This document shows, piece after piece, positions 10,066 to 19,885 of a stretch of 64,000 nucleotides of DNA. Made by a program: the position numbers and the translations under genes. Under the pieces are notes generated by a model. It saw only the letters and a program-made list of their open reading frames with translations, was not told the DNA's origin and searched no databases. The DNA is taken from NCBI GenBank assembly GCA_947624645.1, contig CANQLG010000001.1, positions 50,150 to 114,149 of the forward strand. Direction: 5' to 3'. Source of the stretch: Candidatus Gastranaerophilales bacterium. Its GTDB lineage: Bacteria > Cyanobacteriota > Vampirovibrionia > Gastranaerophilales > Gastranaerophilaceae. Position 1 is the first letter of the stretch; each line of letters opens with the position of its first letter.

Positions 10066-10134
10066 TATTTGCTTTCCTTTGACTTATATATGTTTTATAA
10101 TAACATTTAAAAAGTTTTTGTGTGAGGAAATTAT

Positions 10135-11400
10135 ATGACTAAACCTATGAATATTACGGAAAAAATTTTAGCTGACCATGCCGGTTTAAATGAAGTAAGT
10201 GCAGGTCAATTAATAAGCGCAAAAGTTGATATTACGCTTGCTAATGATATTACCGGCCCTGTCGCTATTAATGAGTTTAATAAAATAGGTGTACAAAAAG
10301 TTTTTGATAAAGAAAGAGTTGTTTTTGTACCCGATCATTTTGTTCCGAACCGTGATATCAAATCGGCAGAGCAGGTTAAACAAGTTCGGGAATTTTCTCG
10401 CACACAAAATCTTACTCATTTCTTTGAAGTGGGCAGGATGGGTATTGAACACGCTCTTTTACCCGATAACGGAATTGTAACCGCAGGTGATATTGTTATC
10501 GGTGCGGATTCACATACTTGTACTTACGGGGCAATTGGTGCGTTTTCAACAGGCATGGGCTCTACGGATATTGCTTGTGCAATGGCATCAGGTGAAACTT
10601 GGCTTAAAGTCCCTTCCGCAATTAAGGTTGAATTTAACGGGAAATTAAATAAATATGTTACCGCAAAAGATTTGATATTATACTTAATAGGCAATATAGG
10701 CGTGGACGGGGCTTTATATAAAACGCTTGAAATAGGCGGCTCTGCTATAAAAGAATTACCTATGGACGGAAGATTCACCATTTGCAATATGGCAATTGAA
10801 GCAGGCGCAAAAAACGGTATAATTGAGCCTGATGATATTACCAAAGAATATCTCAAAGACAGAAGTATCCGTACCCCTAAATTTTATTCAAGCGACCATG
10901 ATGCCGTTTATGAACGTACGATTATTTATAATACGGAAGAAATTGAACCGGTTGTTGCATTTCCTCATCTGCCCGAAAACACCAAGCCGATATCAAAAAT
11001 CGGGGAAATAAAAATTAATCAATCGGTAATAGGAAGCTGTACAAACGGAAGACTTTCTGACATTAAAGCGGCTGCCGAAGTTTTAAAAGGGAAAAAAGTT
11101 CATAAAGATGTCAGATTAATTGTTTTCCCTGCAACACAGCAAATATATTTGGAAGCAATCAAAAGAGGATATATAGAAACAATAATTGAAGCAGGCGGTG
11201 CTGTTTCTACTCCTACGTGCGGTCCTTGTCTGGGCGGTCATTGCGGAATATTAGCCGAGGGTGAAAGAGCTATTTCTACTACTAACAGAAACTTTGTCGG
11301 CAGAATGGGACATACATTAAGCGAGGTATATCTTGCTTCACCTTATATCGCTGCTGCCAGTGCCGTTGCGGGAATTATTACTTCTCCGGATAATATCTAA
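10135..11400 (+). CDS. leuC: 3-isopropylmalate dehydratase large subunit (LeuC-type aconitase family)
   Basis: This 421-residue protein is the catalytic [4Fe-4S] large subunit that isomerises 2-isopropylmalate to 3-isopropylmalate in leucine synthesis. The length and sequence fit the shorter LeuC2/homoaconitase-type group. Cluster cysteines are in SCTNGR (about residue 301) and [11 protein letters not shown] (about 361-371). [14 protein letters not shown] is the conserved substrate-site segment. The ATG follows GAGGAAA. The small subunit leuD is not adjacent, which is unusual. The stop overlaps the convergent helicase stop by four bases. A homoaconitase-like role cannot be excluded. Confidence 0.9.
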   Translation: MTKPMNITEKILADHAGLNEVSAGQLISAKVDITLANDITGPVAINEFNKIGVQKVFDKERVVFVPDHFVPNRDIKSAEQVKQVREFSRTQNLTHFFEVGRMGIEHALLPDNGIVTAGDIVIGADSHTCTYGAIGAFSTGMGSTDIACAMASGETWLKVPSAIKVEFNGKLNKYVTAKDLILYLIGNIGVDGALYKTLEIGGSAIKELPMDGRFTICNMAIEAGAKNGIIEPDDITKEYLKDRSIRTPKFYSSDHDAVYERTIIYNTEEIEPVVAFPHLPENTKPISKIGEIKINQSVIGSCTNGRLSDIKAAAEVLKGKKVHKDVRLIVFPATQQIYLEAIKRGYIETIIEAGGAVSTPTCGPCLGGHCGILAEGERAISTTNRNFVGRMGHTLSEVYLASPYIAAASAVAGIITSPDNI

Positions 11401-14400
11401 ATCATTTCGGAAAATATATTCTTTATTCTTTCTATACATCCGTTTTGACTAATGTACCATTCTCTTAAGGACATACGTTCTACATATATGCCCGTTCTTT
11501 CCATAAGAGTTTGCTTTTTGATTTGAGATTTGTTTGATTTAATGTTATCCTCGACACCGTCACATTCTAAAATCATTGATTTACCGCTCGGAGCTATAAT
11601 TATTAAGTCGGAACTTAATCCTGCAACAGTCTTTCCGGCTTTAACTTCATATCCCTCTGCCCTTAGTGCCTGTGCTACTTCTTTTTCAAATGAATTTTTA
11701 TAAATGTTATCGTCAAGATTCATTTCTTCCAAATTGCTTTTTGCAACATAAGTTTGGACATATTCTATATAATCTTTCAACAATCCTTCAGGCAATGTTT
11801 TTGGGTCTTTTGATAAGAAAATTATTTGTTTTTTTCTTGCTCTTGTTATTGCTACATTAAATAAATTCGGAATCTGCAAGAATGTTAAACTTTGATTAAA
11901 ACTGTTATTTGCTACTGCCCAAGATAGCATTATTATATCTCTCTCGTCACCTTGAAAAGTATGTGCAGTACCTACTTCTATTTTATGTTTTCTTAATGTC
12001 GTATCATTAAATACATGTGTCAGTGCCTTTTTTATCAGCTCAACCTGACCTCTGAACGGTGATATTATTCCGACTGTAACAGGTTCGTGAGTTTCATCTG
12101 ATTTTTGTTCATCTTCTTGAATTATTTCCTGTAATCGCTGCATTATTGCTTCAACTTCCGGCATATTCCTTGTTATATCGCAATCTACCTTGCCGTCAGG
12201 TACTTGTATAAATTCAAGTATCTTATTGTCATTACTTTGTGACATAATTCTTATTCTGTCACCGTAAAATTCTTTGTTGCTGAAATCAATAATCGGCGCA
12301 TAGCTTCTGAAATGTTCGTCTAATAAAACCGGCTTTGTTGAATAATAATTTGCCAAATCAAACATTGAATTAGTCCTGAATTTCCACATTAATTGATATT
12401 TATCGGGAATTTCATATTGGCTTAAAAATGATTGCTCTTTTGATTTTTCCAAGAATGATAAATGTGAAAGCTGTTTATCATCACCGACAATTACAGCTTT
12501 TTTACATCTGTATAATATCGGTATACAGCTTGCTATATCGCATTGAGAAGCTTCGTCTATAATTGCCACATCAAATAATGCAGGTTTCAACGGAAGTGAA
12601 TTTGAAACGGCATATGTAGTAACGCACCAACAGGGGAAAGCTTCCAATAACGGCTTAAAATCTTCATCCTCCAATAGTCTGTTTTGTAGATTCTGTTTCC
12701 TTGTTACAAGTGCTTTTGTGTGGACTATTAATCTCTGGCGTTTTACCTGATCACGAAGCAAGCCTTTTAATGCATTACGTCTTTTACCTTTTAAAATATC
12801 GACGGCAAGCGTTTTTTGTTTACGTTTTAATATCTTTATTTCTTCTAAAAGGTTATGAATATTGCCTATTTTAAATATTTGAGTTTCTATATATCTTGCT
12901 TTAGTAGAAAGACGTGCTATTTCAAGCTCCAATTTTAAACGTTCCAAATTTTCAAAATCAGGTTTGAAGTCTTTATTTTGTATAATCTTTTTTAGTTGAT
13001 GATTAGCATATTTAGTTGATATATCAGCAAGAAAACCTTGTTTTTCAACATTTTTTTCAAGATTTTTGATGGCGCTTTCTATATTATCAACTTCCTGCAT
13101 GGTTAATTTCTCGGTAAGAAATTCAAGCTGTCCTAATTGTTTTTGTTTATTATCACGTTCTTTTATTAAATTAGTCCATTCTTGTTCCGCTTTAATAATT
13201 TCTTCACACTTATTTTCTTTATCTTTAATTGTTGAAATAAGTTTATGCATATCTTCAACATCAACAAGCAGAGAGTTTTCAAAATCCGTATCCAAATCTA
13301 CTTTGTTTGAAATTAAATCCTGTAAATCAAAAGACAGCTGTCTTTGGTAGTTTGGTCTGCCCGCTCTTAAGGCTAAATATGGTGCTCCAAATTCATTTAG
13401 TCTGTCTGCTACCACATCGGTTGCTTTATCCATTCTTGATGCAACTAAAACAGTTTTGCCGTTTGATACCAAGTGACATATTAAATTAACTATCGTTTGT
13501 GATTTACCTGTTCCCGGGGGGCCATATACAGCCAGTATATTATTATCTTCCAAATTTTTTATAACATCTTCCTGAGAATCGCTCAATGATAACGGCGTTA
13601 CGGCTACAAAATCATTATTGATATTTTCTTTTATTTGTTTTGAAGCCATTTTGCCTCTGCCTTGCAAATATTCTTCGTTTACAACATTTAAAGATGTTTC
13701 TCTCAAAATACCTGAAGGTTTTTCTGATATTTGCATTAACTCATACAGTACCCCTGCCGTTACCAGAGGTCTTTTGGTCAATATAATTGCACTTTTATTT
13801 GTTAAAATAACTTTATCAACTTTTAGAGTTTGCTTGGGTTTATCTGTGTCTGATTCTTCAGCGATAACCTCTTGCATATTATCATAATTAATTTGTTTTT
13901 CTTCATAGAATTTAGCTGCATCCGTTTCTTTTATATTATTTTCCAGCTGTTCTTCTTCATTCAATTCAAATTCCAAATCCGGTATTAATGATTTTAAAGT
14001 AGTAAGGAATATATTTAAATCTTCTTCTTTTAACGGAAGCTTAGGAACAACCTCCAATAAACCATCCAGCATACTGTCTATTTCGTCTTCTTCTCCGGAT
14101 AAATTCATTAAACTTGTTAATGCAGCCGTATTTAATGATAAACCTTCTTCTTGTACCGAGCATTCTATATTAACGCCTTGTCGCTCAAGTTTGCAGGTGG
14201 AGTATAGTAACGGTGTGAGAAATTCATTTTTTCGCTTTGTTTTTGTATTTTTACCGACTAAAAATAAGTAACCGTATATTAAATATTTATCTTTTTGACC
14301 GTTTTCTCCGAGAAGCATAAGTTCGGTTAAATAAGGATCAGCTCCATCCAATCTTAAAGCTTGGGGATATTGTGTAAATAATTTTTCACTATCGGATATT

Positions 14401-14591
14401 AATTTTTTGTCACTCTTTTGAGAATCTTCCGTTTCCAGAAAAATCCATTTGTTATCTTTATCCTGTTTAAGATTTCTAAAAGTTGAGCTTTGGACTTCTT
14501 CTCTCACACAATCGTGCAAATACAAACTTAATCTTTTTATAAAACTGTTATGAAATGCTGAATTTAAAATTTTTGTGGCTTCTTGAAGCAT
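11397..14591 (-). CDS. Superfamily 1 (DNA2/Upf1-like) helicase with C-terminal PD-(D/E)XK-type nuclease domain
   Basis: About 1064 residues. Walker A GPPGTGKS is near residue 355 and motif II DEAS near 675. TFQGDERD (motif V) and the VAITRARKK motif VI are near 885 and 915. An inserted coiled-coil and a stalk lie between motifs I and II. The last 110 residues resemble a Vsr/DUF559-type PD-(D/E)XK fold: [12 protein letters not shown] followed by ILECDG. The chosen ATG at 14591 follows AGGGGAAATT, better than an ATT-rich start 18 codons upstream. It lies downstream of the methyltransferase and small gene on the same strand, suggesting a restriction- or defence-like operon. A general repair role is possible. 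Confidence 0.85.
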   Translation of the reverse strand: MLQEATKILNSAFHNSFIKRLSLYLHDCVREEVQSSTFRNLKQDKDNKWIFLETEDSQKSDKKLISDSEKLFTQYPQALRLDGADPYLTELMLLGENGQKDKYLIYGYLFLVGKNTKTKRKNEFLTPLLYSTCKLERQGVNIECSVQEEGLSLNTAALTSLMNLSGEEDEIDSMLDGLLEVVPKLPLKEEDLNIFLTTLKSLIPDLEFELNEEEQLENNIKETDAAKFYEEKQINYDNMQEVIAEESDTDKPKQTLKVDKVILTNKSAIILTKRPLVTAGVLYELMQISEKPSGILRETSLNVVNEEYLQGRGKMASKQIKENINNDFVAVTPLSLSDSQEDVIKNLEDNNILAVYGPPGTGKSQTIVNLICHLVSNGKTVLVASRMDKATDVVADRLNEFGAPYLALRAGRPNYQRQLSFDLQDLISNKVDLDTDFENSLLVDVEDMHKLISTIKDKENKCEEIIKAEQEWTNLIKERDNKQKQLGQLEFLTEKLTMQEVDNIESAIKNLEKNVEKQGFLADISTKYANHQLKKIIQNKDFKPDFENLERLKLELEIARLSTKARYIETQIFKIGNIHNLLEEIKILKRKQKTLAVDILKGKRRNALKGLLRDQVKRQRLIVHTKALVTRKQNLQNRLLEDEDFKPLLEAFPCWCVTTYAVSNSLPLKPALFDVAIIDEASQCDIASCIPILYRCKKAVIVGDDKQLSHLSFLEKSKEQSFLSQYEIPDKYQLMWKFRTNSMFDLANYYSTKPVLLDEHFRSYAPIIDFSNKEFYGDRIRIMSQSNDNKILEFIQVPDGKVDCDITRNMPEVEAIMQRLQEIIQEDEQKSDETHEPVTVGIISPFRGQVELIKKALTHVFNDTTLRKHKIEVGTAHTFQGDERDIIMLSWAVANNSFNQSLTFLQIPNLFNVAITRARKKQIIFLSKDPKTLPEGLLKDYIEYVQTYVAKSNLEEMNLDDNIYKNSFEKEVAQALRAEGYEVKAGKTVAGLSSDLIIIAPSGKSMILECDGVEDNIKSNKSQIKKQTLMERTGIYVERMSLREWYISQNGCIERIKNIFSEMI

Positions 14592-14692
14592 AATTTCCCC
14601 TATAATATGTCTTTTGATTATATCATTTTTACGGTTAACATTCAAAAAAAACGCTAAGATTCATACAAAAAAATTAGAAATTCAAAATATTA

Positions 14693-14896
14693 TTAAACTT
14701 CAATCGGTTCAAATTTGGTATAAAATTCGGATTTTTCCCTTACAAAAGTCATATTTGGCTTATCCGGTCTTTTATATATTACCATTAATTGTCCGTCATT
14801 TGCGTTTGTACAATTTATAACGTCATCCGTAATAAGTTCATATATATTGCCTGTTTTAATATGTCTAAACTTTTTGGAACACATAAATATACTCAT
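14693..14896 (-). CDS. Small DUF1653-like protein
   Basis: A 67-residue protein. The pattern FRHIKTGNIYELITDDVI, then MVIYKRPD, then a FVREKSEFY end recalls the DUF1653 layout (YRHFKG-Y, LVVYR, WVRP-MF), though identity looks low. It overlaps the end of the methyltransferase by 32 bases and ends about 100 bases before the helicase-nuclease start, so the three are probably co-transcribed. The ribosome site is weak, which fits translational coupling. Function unknown. Confidence 0.7.
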   Translation of the reverse strand: MSIFMCSKKFRHIKTGNIYELITDDVINCTNANDGQLMVIYKRPDKPNMTFVREKSEFYTKFEPIEV

Positions 14897-15740
14897 GTTT
14901 AAATATATAAAATCCGCCGTTTAGAGCTCTGTATCTCCATAAATTAGCTGTTTTGCCTTTTGCGCGTTCATTACCTTCCATATTTTTAACTATGATTGCT
15001 TTCATTTTAAATCCGATATCGCGCATTTTTTGAGCACAATCAGCTCCTAAAGGAACTATTTCTCCGTTGGCATATTTATCGCCGATAATTAATGCCGCAA
15101 ATCTGCCTTTTTCCAACATATCATATCCGTTTTTGGCAACTCTTTGAAACAATTTATAAAATTCTTCGGTTGATGCACAATTTGATAAATCTTCTTTTTT
15201 ATCCGAAAATTTTATAATATCATCATAAGGCGGATGCAATACCAAAAATTGAGCTTTTTCTTCTCTCATTACTTCTAATCTTGCCTGAATTTTATCTTTA
15301 ACATTCATATCGGCGCTGTCCGCACATATTATATTTACATCGGTTACCAGTTGTTTTTGAGAAAATTTGTTTTTTACAATATCAACCTGTTCGCTTTTTA
15401 ATTCAACCCCAATGCATCTTCTTTGCATATTTAATGCTTCAATTGCACTTGTTCCTGAGCCTAAAAACATATCAAGTACTATATCACCTTTTTTGGTGAA
15501 TCTTTCAAATAACTGTTGTGCCAATTGCGGAATATAGTTGCCGTGGTATTCATTAGAGTGCCCGTGGGTATTATCTCTTGAGGCAAATTCCCACCACGTG
15601 TCTGTTTTAATATGGCTGTATTCTTTCCAGTTATTTAAATCTATGTCACTGTATGGTTTTGTTTTAACTTTTGGTACGACTTTTAAATCGGGTTGATTCT
15701 CTTGTATTTTAATTCTTTTTGTATTCGTATTTCTTACCAT
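14865..15740 (-). CDS. DNA (N4/N6) methyltransferase, solitary
   Basis: About 291 residues from the ATG at 15740, which follows GGGGAAAT; an upstream start at 15806 lacks such a site. The SAM-binding motif VLDMFLGSGTSAIEAL is near residue 90. The catalytic motif IV reads LHPPYDD near residue 168, with His in place of the usual D/N/S before PPY. The N-terminal WWEFASRDNTHGHSNEYHG segment is typical of this methylase group. No cognate restriction endonuclease is adjacent apart from the helicase-nuclease downstream. Amino-methylation of adenine or cytosine in DNA is expected; the target sequence is unknown. Confidence 0.87.
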   Translation of the reverse strand: MVRNTNTKRIKIQENQPDLKVVPKVKTKPYSDIDLNNWKEYSHIKTDTWWEFASRDNTHGHSNEYHGNYIPQLAQQLFERFTKKGDIVLDMFLGSGTSAIEALNMQRRCIGVELKSEQVDIVKNKFSQKQLVTDVNIICADSADMNVKDKIQARLEVMREEKAQFLVLHPPYDDIIKFSDKKEDLSNCASTEEFYKLFQRVAKNGYDMLEKGRFAALIIGDKYANGEIVPLGADCAQKMRDIGFKMKAIIVKNMEGNERAKGKTANLWRYRALNGGFYIFKHEYIYVFQKV

Positions 15741-15967
15741 ATTTCCCCAAATAAATACTATACTCGTTTGTTTAGTATATGAAATTTTGATAATTTCCAA
15801 ATCCATTAAACTAACGATTTATTTTATTTGTTTGAAATTTTCTCTAAAAACCTTAATAAATAAATAATTTAAAACTTTTTTTAATAATAAAAAATACAAC
15901 ATATAAATGATGCTTCTATATGAAAAAAAATATATTGTATACCTATAAAGTAAGATTAGGGTGATAA

Positions 15968-17161
15968 ATGACGGCATTAAATTCGGATATAAGCAAAAAT
16001 AAAATAAATACCGTTAATCTTTTTAAAGATTACCATTGGTTTGATACAAATATATATAAAAATGTCCAAAACTCCGTTGATGAATTTTTTCAAAAAGATA
16101 TTAAACTAAGGCTTATAGAAATTTCAAAAGACGAAAGTATTTTGATGTATGGTGATGAGTATTTTGTAAATCAAATTCCCGTTACTAAAAATGCCGTAAT
16201 AAAAGTAAAAATATCTTCGGAACTTGTAAGTTCAATATTAGATATGACATTAGGCGGTTCTGATACACCTTTTAAACTTAATAATCTTACTGATATTGAA
16301 GCTATGCTTCTAAAATCATTTACACTTTTTGTTTACAAAAATATTCAGGAATATTTAAACAAAATAGAGTTAAATAAAAAAGAATTGGAAACATCAAAAG
16401 AGTACAAATTAACTTTTTATGCACAATGCAACAGTATACATTCCGGAAAGATAATTATTACAATACCGGATTATATGATACCCGAAATAGAAGATAAAAT
16501 AATAAAACCTCGATATAGTATAAACGATTTTAAAAATACAGAAGTTGATGTTAAGTTAAGTGCGGGTTCGGCAAAAATTGCCTTAAATGAAATTAAGACA
16601 ATAGAAGAAGGAGATATAATCCTGCTTGATAACAGTAATATAAATCAAATGTCGATACTGTGGGATAATAATAAAGCGGATTTTAATATAGCTCCCAACC
16701 CATCATTAATAATCAATATTGATAATACAGGAGGCAAGGAAATGGAAGAAACAGCGAATACAAAATCACAAAATATGTGGGATTCAATACTTGTAGATAT
16801 CGTTGCGGAATTTGATAATGTGAAATTAACCTTAGGTGAGTTAAAACAGATATCAGAAGGATTAGTTATTGACCTTGGTTCCGTATATGAAAATAAAATT
16901 AAGTTAAGGGTAGAAAATCAGGTGGTTGCAACGGGCGAACTTGTTATTTTGAATGACCGATATGGGGTTAGAGTTGAAAATATTACTAAAGCAGGTGCGT
17001 CTGATACAGAGCAGAACAGAGCCGCAAAAAAACAAAAAATACCCGAAAAACAAAATGCATCAGCTGCTTCAGCTCCGAATAAAGCTAATTCGGCTCAGCC
17101 TAAAGAGGGCGATGAAAATTTTAATTACAGTGACTTTGAAGTGGAAGATGAAAGTATATAG
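15968..17161 (+). CDS. Flagellar switch/C-ring protein with two SPOA domains (FliM/FliN-like fusion)
   Basis: A 397-residue protein. The N-terminal 170 residues look like a FliM/CheC-type middle region (LDMTLGGSDTPFKLNNLTDIEAMLL). Two SPOA domains follow: one at about 195-255 and a canonical FliN-type one at about 275-345, with conserved LGELKQISEGLVIDLGS and VATGELVILNDRYGVRV. The tail is an Ala/Lys-rich linker plus an acidic end. Tandem SPOA domains in one chain are more typical of type III secretion SctQ. However, the fliO-fliP-fliQ-fliR genes directly behind it indicate a flagellar C-ring part. The N-terminal EIDALL-type CheY-binding motif of FliM is missing. RBS AGGGTG. Confidence 0.85.
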   Translation: MTALNSDISKNKINTVNLFKDYHWFDTNIYKNVQNSVDEFFQKDIKLRLIEISKDESILMYGDEYFVNQIPVTKNAVIKVKISSELVSSILDMTLGGSDTPFKLNNLTDIEAMLLKSFTLFVYKNIQEYLNKIELNKKELETSKEYKLTFYAQCNSIHSGKIIITIPDYMIPEIEDKIIKPRYSINDFKNTEVDVKLSAGSAKIALNEIKTIEEGDIILLDNSNINQMSILWDNNKADFNIAPNPSLIINIDNTGGKEMEETANTKSQNMWDSILVDIVAEFDNVKLTLGELKQISEGLVIDLGSVYENKIKLRVENQVVATGELVILNDRYGVRVENITKAGASDTEQNRAAKKQKIPEKQNASAASAPNKANSAQPKEGDENFNYSDFEVEDESI

Positions 17162-17167
17162 AGGTGT

Positions 17168-17428
17168 ATGATGAACCATTATATAATTAATTTTACCGCA
17201 TATACTTTTGCAATGATTGGGTTTATAGCCATTGCGGTATTTATTTATAAAAAATCAATTTATACAGCTTCAAATCAAGGTGATAAAGAATATTTAAAAG
17301 TGGAAAATGCTTTAAGATTGTCTGCAAGTAAAACAATATATGTACTTAAAGCAGGCAGAGAAAAATTTTTAATAGCAGGTGACAGTGCAAATACTACTAT
17401 GTTAGCAAAGTTATATGATGAGAATTAA
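17168..17428 (+). CDS. fliO: Flagellar biosynthesis protein FliO
   Basis: A short 86-residue protein with one N-terminal membrane helix (residues 10-28) and a small cytoplasmic domain. The pattern LRLSASKTIYVLKAGREKFLIAGDSANTTMLAKL matches the conserved FliO core. FliO helps assemble the FliP ring of the flagellar export gate. Seven bases separate it from the SPOA gene and 17 from fliP. The ribosome site GAGGTG precedes ATGATG, so either Met may start. Its presence argues for a flagellum rather than an injectisome. Confidence 0.85.
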   Translation: MMNHYIINFTAYTFAMIGFIAIAVFIYKKSIYTASNQGDKEYLKVENALRLSASKTIYVLKAGREKFLIAGDSANTTMLAKLYDEN

Positions 17429-17445
17429 GGATAACAGAGGTTAAA

Positions 17446-18087
17446 ATGGATGCAGTATTAAAAGATTTAAATCCGGTATTACAATTATTGACGGTAATGG
17501 CAATATTTTCCTTTTTGCCGTTTATGTTTGTATGTATGACGAGTTTTATGCGTTATGCAATAGTATTTGGTTTTTTAAAGCAGGCATTGGGGGCACAGCA
17601 AATTCCGCCTGCAATAGTGTTAGTCGGGTTGTCTATTATATTAACCTTTTATACAATGGGACCGGTTTTTCAGCAAATGTATGAAATGGGCTCTAAACCT
17701 TATGAAAAAGACGGGTCAATTGTTTTGGCAATAAGCGAAGGTTCTAAGCCGTTAAAAGAATTTATGCTTAAACAGACGAGAGAAAAAGATTTGGCATTTT
17801 TTGTTCAATTGGCAAGAAAAGAGGCTCCGGCTTCAGTTGAAGAAATATCAATATGGGAAGTTGCTCCGGCTTATATTTTAAGCGAATTAAAAACGGCTTT
17901 TGAAATAAGTTTTATAATATTTGTACCGTTTATCGTATTGGATTTGGTAATAGCAAATGTACTGTTGGCATTAGGTATGTTTATGCTGTCACCCACTATA
18001 ATTTCATTGCCGTTCAAACTGCTGATATTTATTGCAGTTGACGGCTGGGGGTTGATTGTAAACGGTTTGGTCGGAAGTTTTAATTAA
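17446..18087 (+). CDS. fliP: Flagellar export gate protein FliP
   Basis: A 213-residue multi-spanning membrane protein forming the pentameric core of the flagellar type III export gate with FliQ and FliR. The signature segments are the N-terminal MTSFMRYAIVFGFLKQALG-like stretch and the C-terminal MLSPTIISLPFKLLIF-VDGW. It lacks the cleavable signal peptide of E. coli FliP and so is shorter. RBS GAGG. It is in an operon with fliO and fliQ. Confidence 0.95.
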   Translation: MDAVLKDLNPVLQLLTVMAIFSFLPFMFVCMTSFMRYAIVFGFLKQALGAQQIPPAIVLVGLSIILTFYTMGPVFQQMYEMGSKPYEKDGSIVLAISEGSKPLKEFMLKQTREKDLAFFVQLARKEAPASVEEISIWEVAPAYILSELKTAFEISFIIFVPFIVLDLVIANVLLALGMFMLSPTIISLPFKLLIFIAVDGWGLIVNGLVGSFN

Positions 18088-18101
18088 GGATTATACGAGT
18101 T

Positions 18102-18599
18102 ATGGATTTACTTATGGAATATTTGGCAAAGGGGCTTATGACAATGCTTATGATAGCAATGCCTTGTGTATTGGTTGCCGCTGCAATAGGTCTTGTGGTC
18201 GGGATTTTGCAGGCTGTAACTCAGGTTCAGGAGCAAACTATTGCTGCTGCACCAAAAATCTTTGCCGTATTTCTTGTAATTATTATTTTAGGAACGGGAT
18301 ATTTAAAAATGTTGACTAATTATTTTAATGAGGGTGCTAATCTGGCATTTGAAGTGGTGCCTAAGTCAGATGATTTTGTTCTGCCCTCAGGATATTATAA
18401 TTATACGAAACCTTTTATTGATGAAATGAAAACAGATATGCGAAAAGATATGACACCTATGGACAGAATCCTTAATAATGCCGTTAAACCTCAAGGTATC
18501 AATGAATCGGATAAATATAATTTCTTAAGAAACGGAGCAAAAGAAGTTCCGACTCCGAATCTTGCCGAACGTAAAAGAATAATGGAAAACAAACGATAA
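18102..18599 (+). CDS. fliQ: Flagellar export gate protein FliQ with C-terminal extension
   Basis: Residues 1-90 form the two-helix FliQ hairpin (IGLVVGILQAVTQVQEQTI is the conserved part). The protein runs to 165 residues, whereas FliQ is normally about 90. The extra 75 residues are hydrophilic and basic (TKPFIDEMKTDMRKDMTPMD and onward), with no recognisable domain. It may reach into the cytoplasm near the export apparatus. The stop overlaps the fliR start as TAATG, implying coupled translation. There is no sign of a frameshift that would explain the extension. Confidence 0.92.
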   Translation: MDLLMEYLAKGLMTMLMIAMPCVLVAAAIGLVVGILQAVTQVQEQTIAAAPKIFAVFLVIIILGTGYLKMLTNYFNEGANLAFEVVPKSDDFVLPSGYYNYTKPFIDEMKTDMRKDMTPMDRILNNAVKPQGINESDKYNFLRNGAKEVPTPNLAERKRIMENKR

Positions 18600-19381
18600 T
18601 GCTTGATGCTGTATTAAATGAATTTCCTAAAATATTTCCCGAAGTTAATAATGCTTTGGCGGCCGGAATACCTATTTTTGCCAGAGTGGCAGGATTAATG
18701 CGGGCATGTCCGTTTTTAAACAGAACGGAAATACCTATGATAGCAAAAGTGGGATTTACCTTTATTTTTACAATAATATTAACAATGTTATTACACCCTG
18801 GGCCCATGCCTGCCGATAAATCCGTTATTGTTGTAATTATAATGAACTATTTATGCGGAGCTTTATTGGGATATATAGTAAATTGTATTATTTCCGCAAT
18901 AGAAAGCGGAGGAGATATGATAAATATGCAGCAAGGTGTTTCATCCGCAACTATTTTGGACCCTGCTACGTCATCTCAGGTTTCTATTATAGGCAGATTG
19001 TTCAGTTTGTTCGGATTGATTATTTTTTTGGAAATAGGCGGAGCTTATTGGACTTTTAACGCTTTTATAAGAAGTTTTGAAATATTTCCGATATATTCCG
19101 TTATGGTTCCTGTTGATGAAATTGTTAATATGCCGTATCTGGTTAAAATCACTTCAAATGTTTTATATATAGGTTTACAAATAGCATCTCCCGTTCTTCT
19201 TGCAACGTTGGGACAAGATATTATTCTCGGTATTATATCAAAGACGGCTCCTCAAGTTAACGTTTTCCAGATGAGCTTTTTATTTAAACCTTGTTTGGGT
19301 TCAGCTATTTTAATAGTTATTCTTCCCTCTGTATTTGATGCCATTACTGATTTTTATCTGTCATTTTCAAATATTTTTTGA
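18599..19381 (+). CDS. fliR: Flagellar export gate protein FliR
   Basis: A 260-residue polytopic membrane protein of the FliR/SctT family and the last gene of the export-gate operon. Conserved features are the N-terminal ARVAGLMRACPFLNR stretch, the INMQQGVSSATILDP region, and a C-terminal segment with NVFQMSFLFKP. flhB, which often follows fliR, is absent; the strand changes after this gene. Confidence 0.93.
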   Translation: MLDAVLNEFPKIFPEVNNALAAGIPIFARVAGLMRACPFLNRTEIPMIAKVGFTFIFTIILTMLLHPGPMPADKSVIVVIIMNYLCGALLGYIVNCIISAIESGGDMINMQQGVSSATILDPATSSQVSIIGRLFSLFGLIIFLEIGGAYWTFNAFIRSFEIFPIYSVMVPVDEIVNMPYLVKITSNVLYIGLQIASPVLLATLGQDIILGIISKTAPQVNVFQMSFLFKPCLGSAILIVILPSVFDAITDFYLSFSNIF

Positions 19382-19461
19382 ACGGAGGCTTTAAAAAAAG
19401 TCAATGTTTTTAGAACAGGGTAGCATCATTTAAACATAAACTGCTTAAACATCATTTTTGA

Positions 19462-19704
19462 TTAATTAAAATAATCGCATATAAGTTCTTTTTTATTGTG
19501 TTGTATTTTTTTTACCAATTTCATAAGGAAAGAGGGCTCTTTGTGCATTATTTTTTCTTTTAGTATTGCTTTTTCTATTAACAGTTTATTATATGATTCG
19601 TTTAAAAAAGTTTTATCTTCCTTTAGATGAGGCTTCAGGGTATTAAGTTTTAATTTACACCTTCTTAGCGCATCTTTAAGTTCTTCTTTTGTTTTATTGT
19701 TCAT
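19462..19704 (-). CDS. Small hypothetical coiled-coil protein
   Basis: An 80-residue, Lys/Leu-rich, helical protein with heptad-like spacing (LKDALRRCKLKLNTLKPHL). The ATG is preceded by AGGA about ten bases upstream. It resembles no family I know. It sits alone between fliR (convergent) and the divergent GT9 gene. Confidence 0.55.
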   Translation of the reverse strand: MNNKTKEELKDALRRCKLKLNTLKPHLKEDKTFLNESYNKLLIEKAILKEKIMHKEPSFLMKLVKKIQHNKKELICDYFN

Positions 19705-19885
19705 ACAAAAATTGTCCTAATTATCTGATGACCATTATTTCCTGACAAATTTATAATAATAAATTTCAAAAAAAAATCATTCCTCTAAAAAGTTTAAAAT
19801 GGTGTTTCAAATGTAAACTTTTATTGTATTTTTTTTAAATAAAATTCAATCAAATAATGGTATACTAAGTTAAAAAGGATAAAAA

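Noticed and set aside
13510..13525. Six-G run in the helicase gene as a further slippage tract
   Set aside because: It encodes the invariant GPPG of Walker A and is short; ordinary codon use explains it.
15968..19381. Non-flagellar type III secretion system (injectisome)
   Set aside because: The tandem SPOA protein hints at SctQ, but the FliO gene and flagellar-type FliP point to a flagellum; no secretin or needle gene is present.
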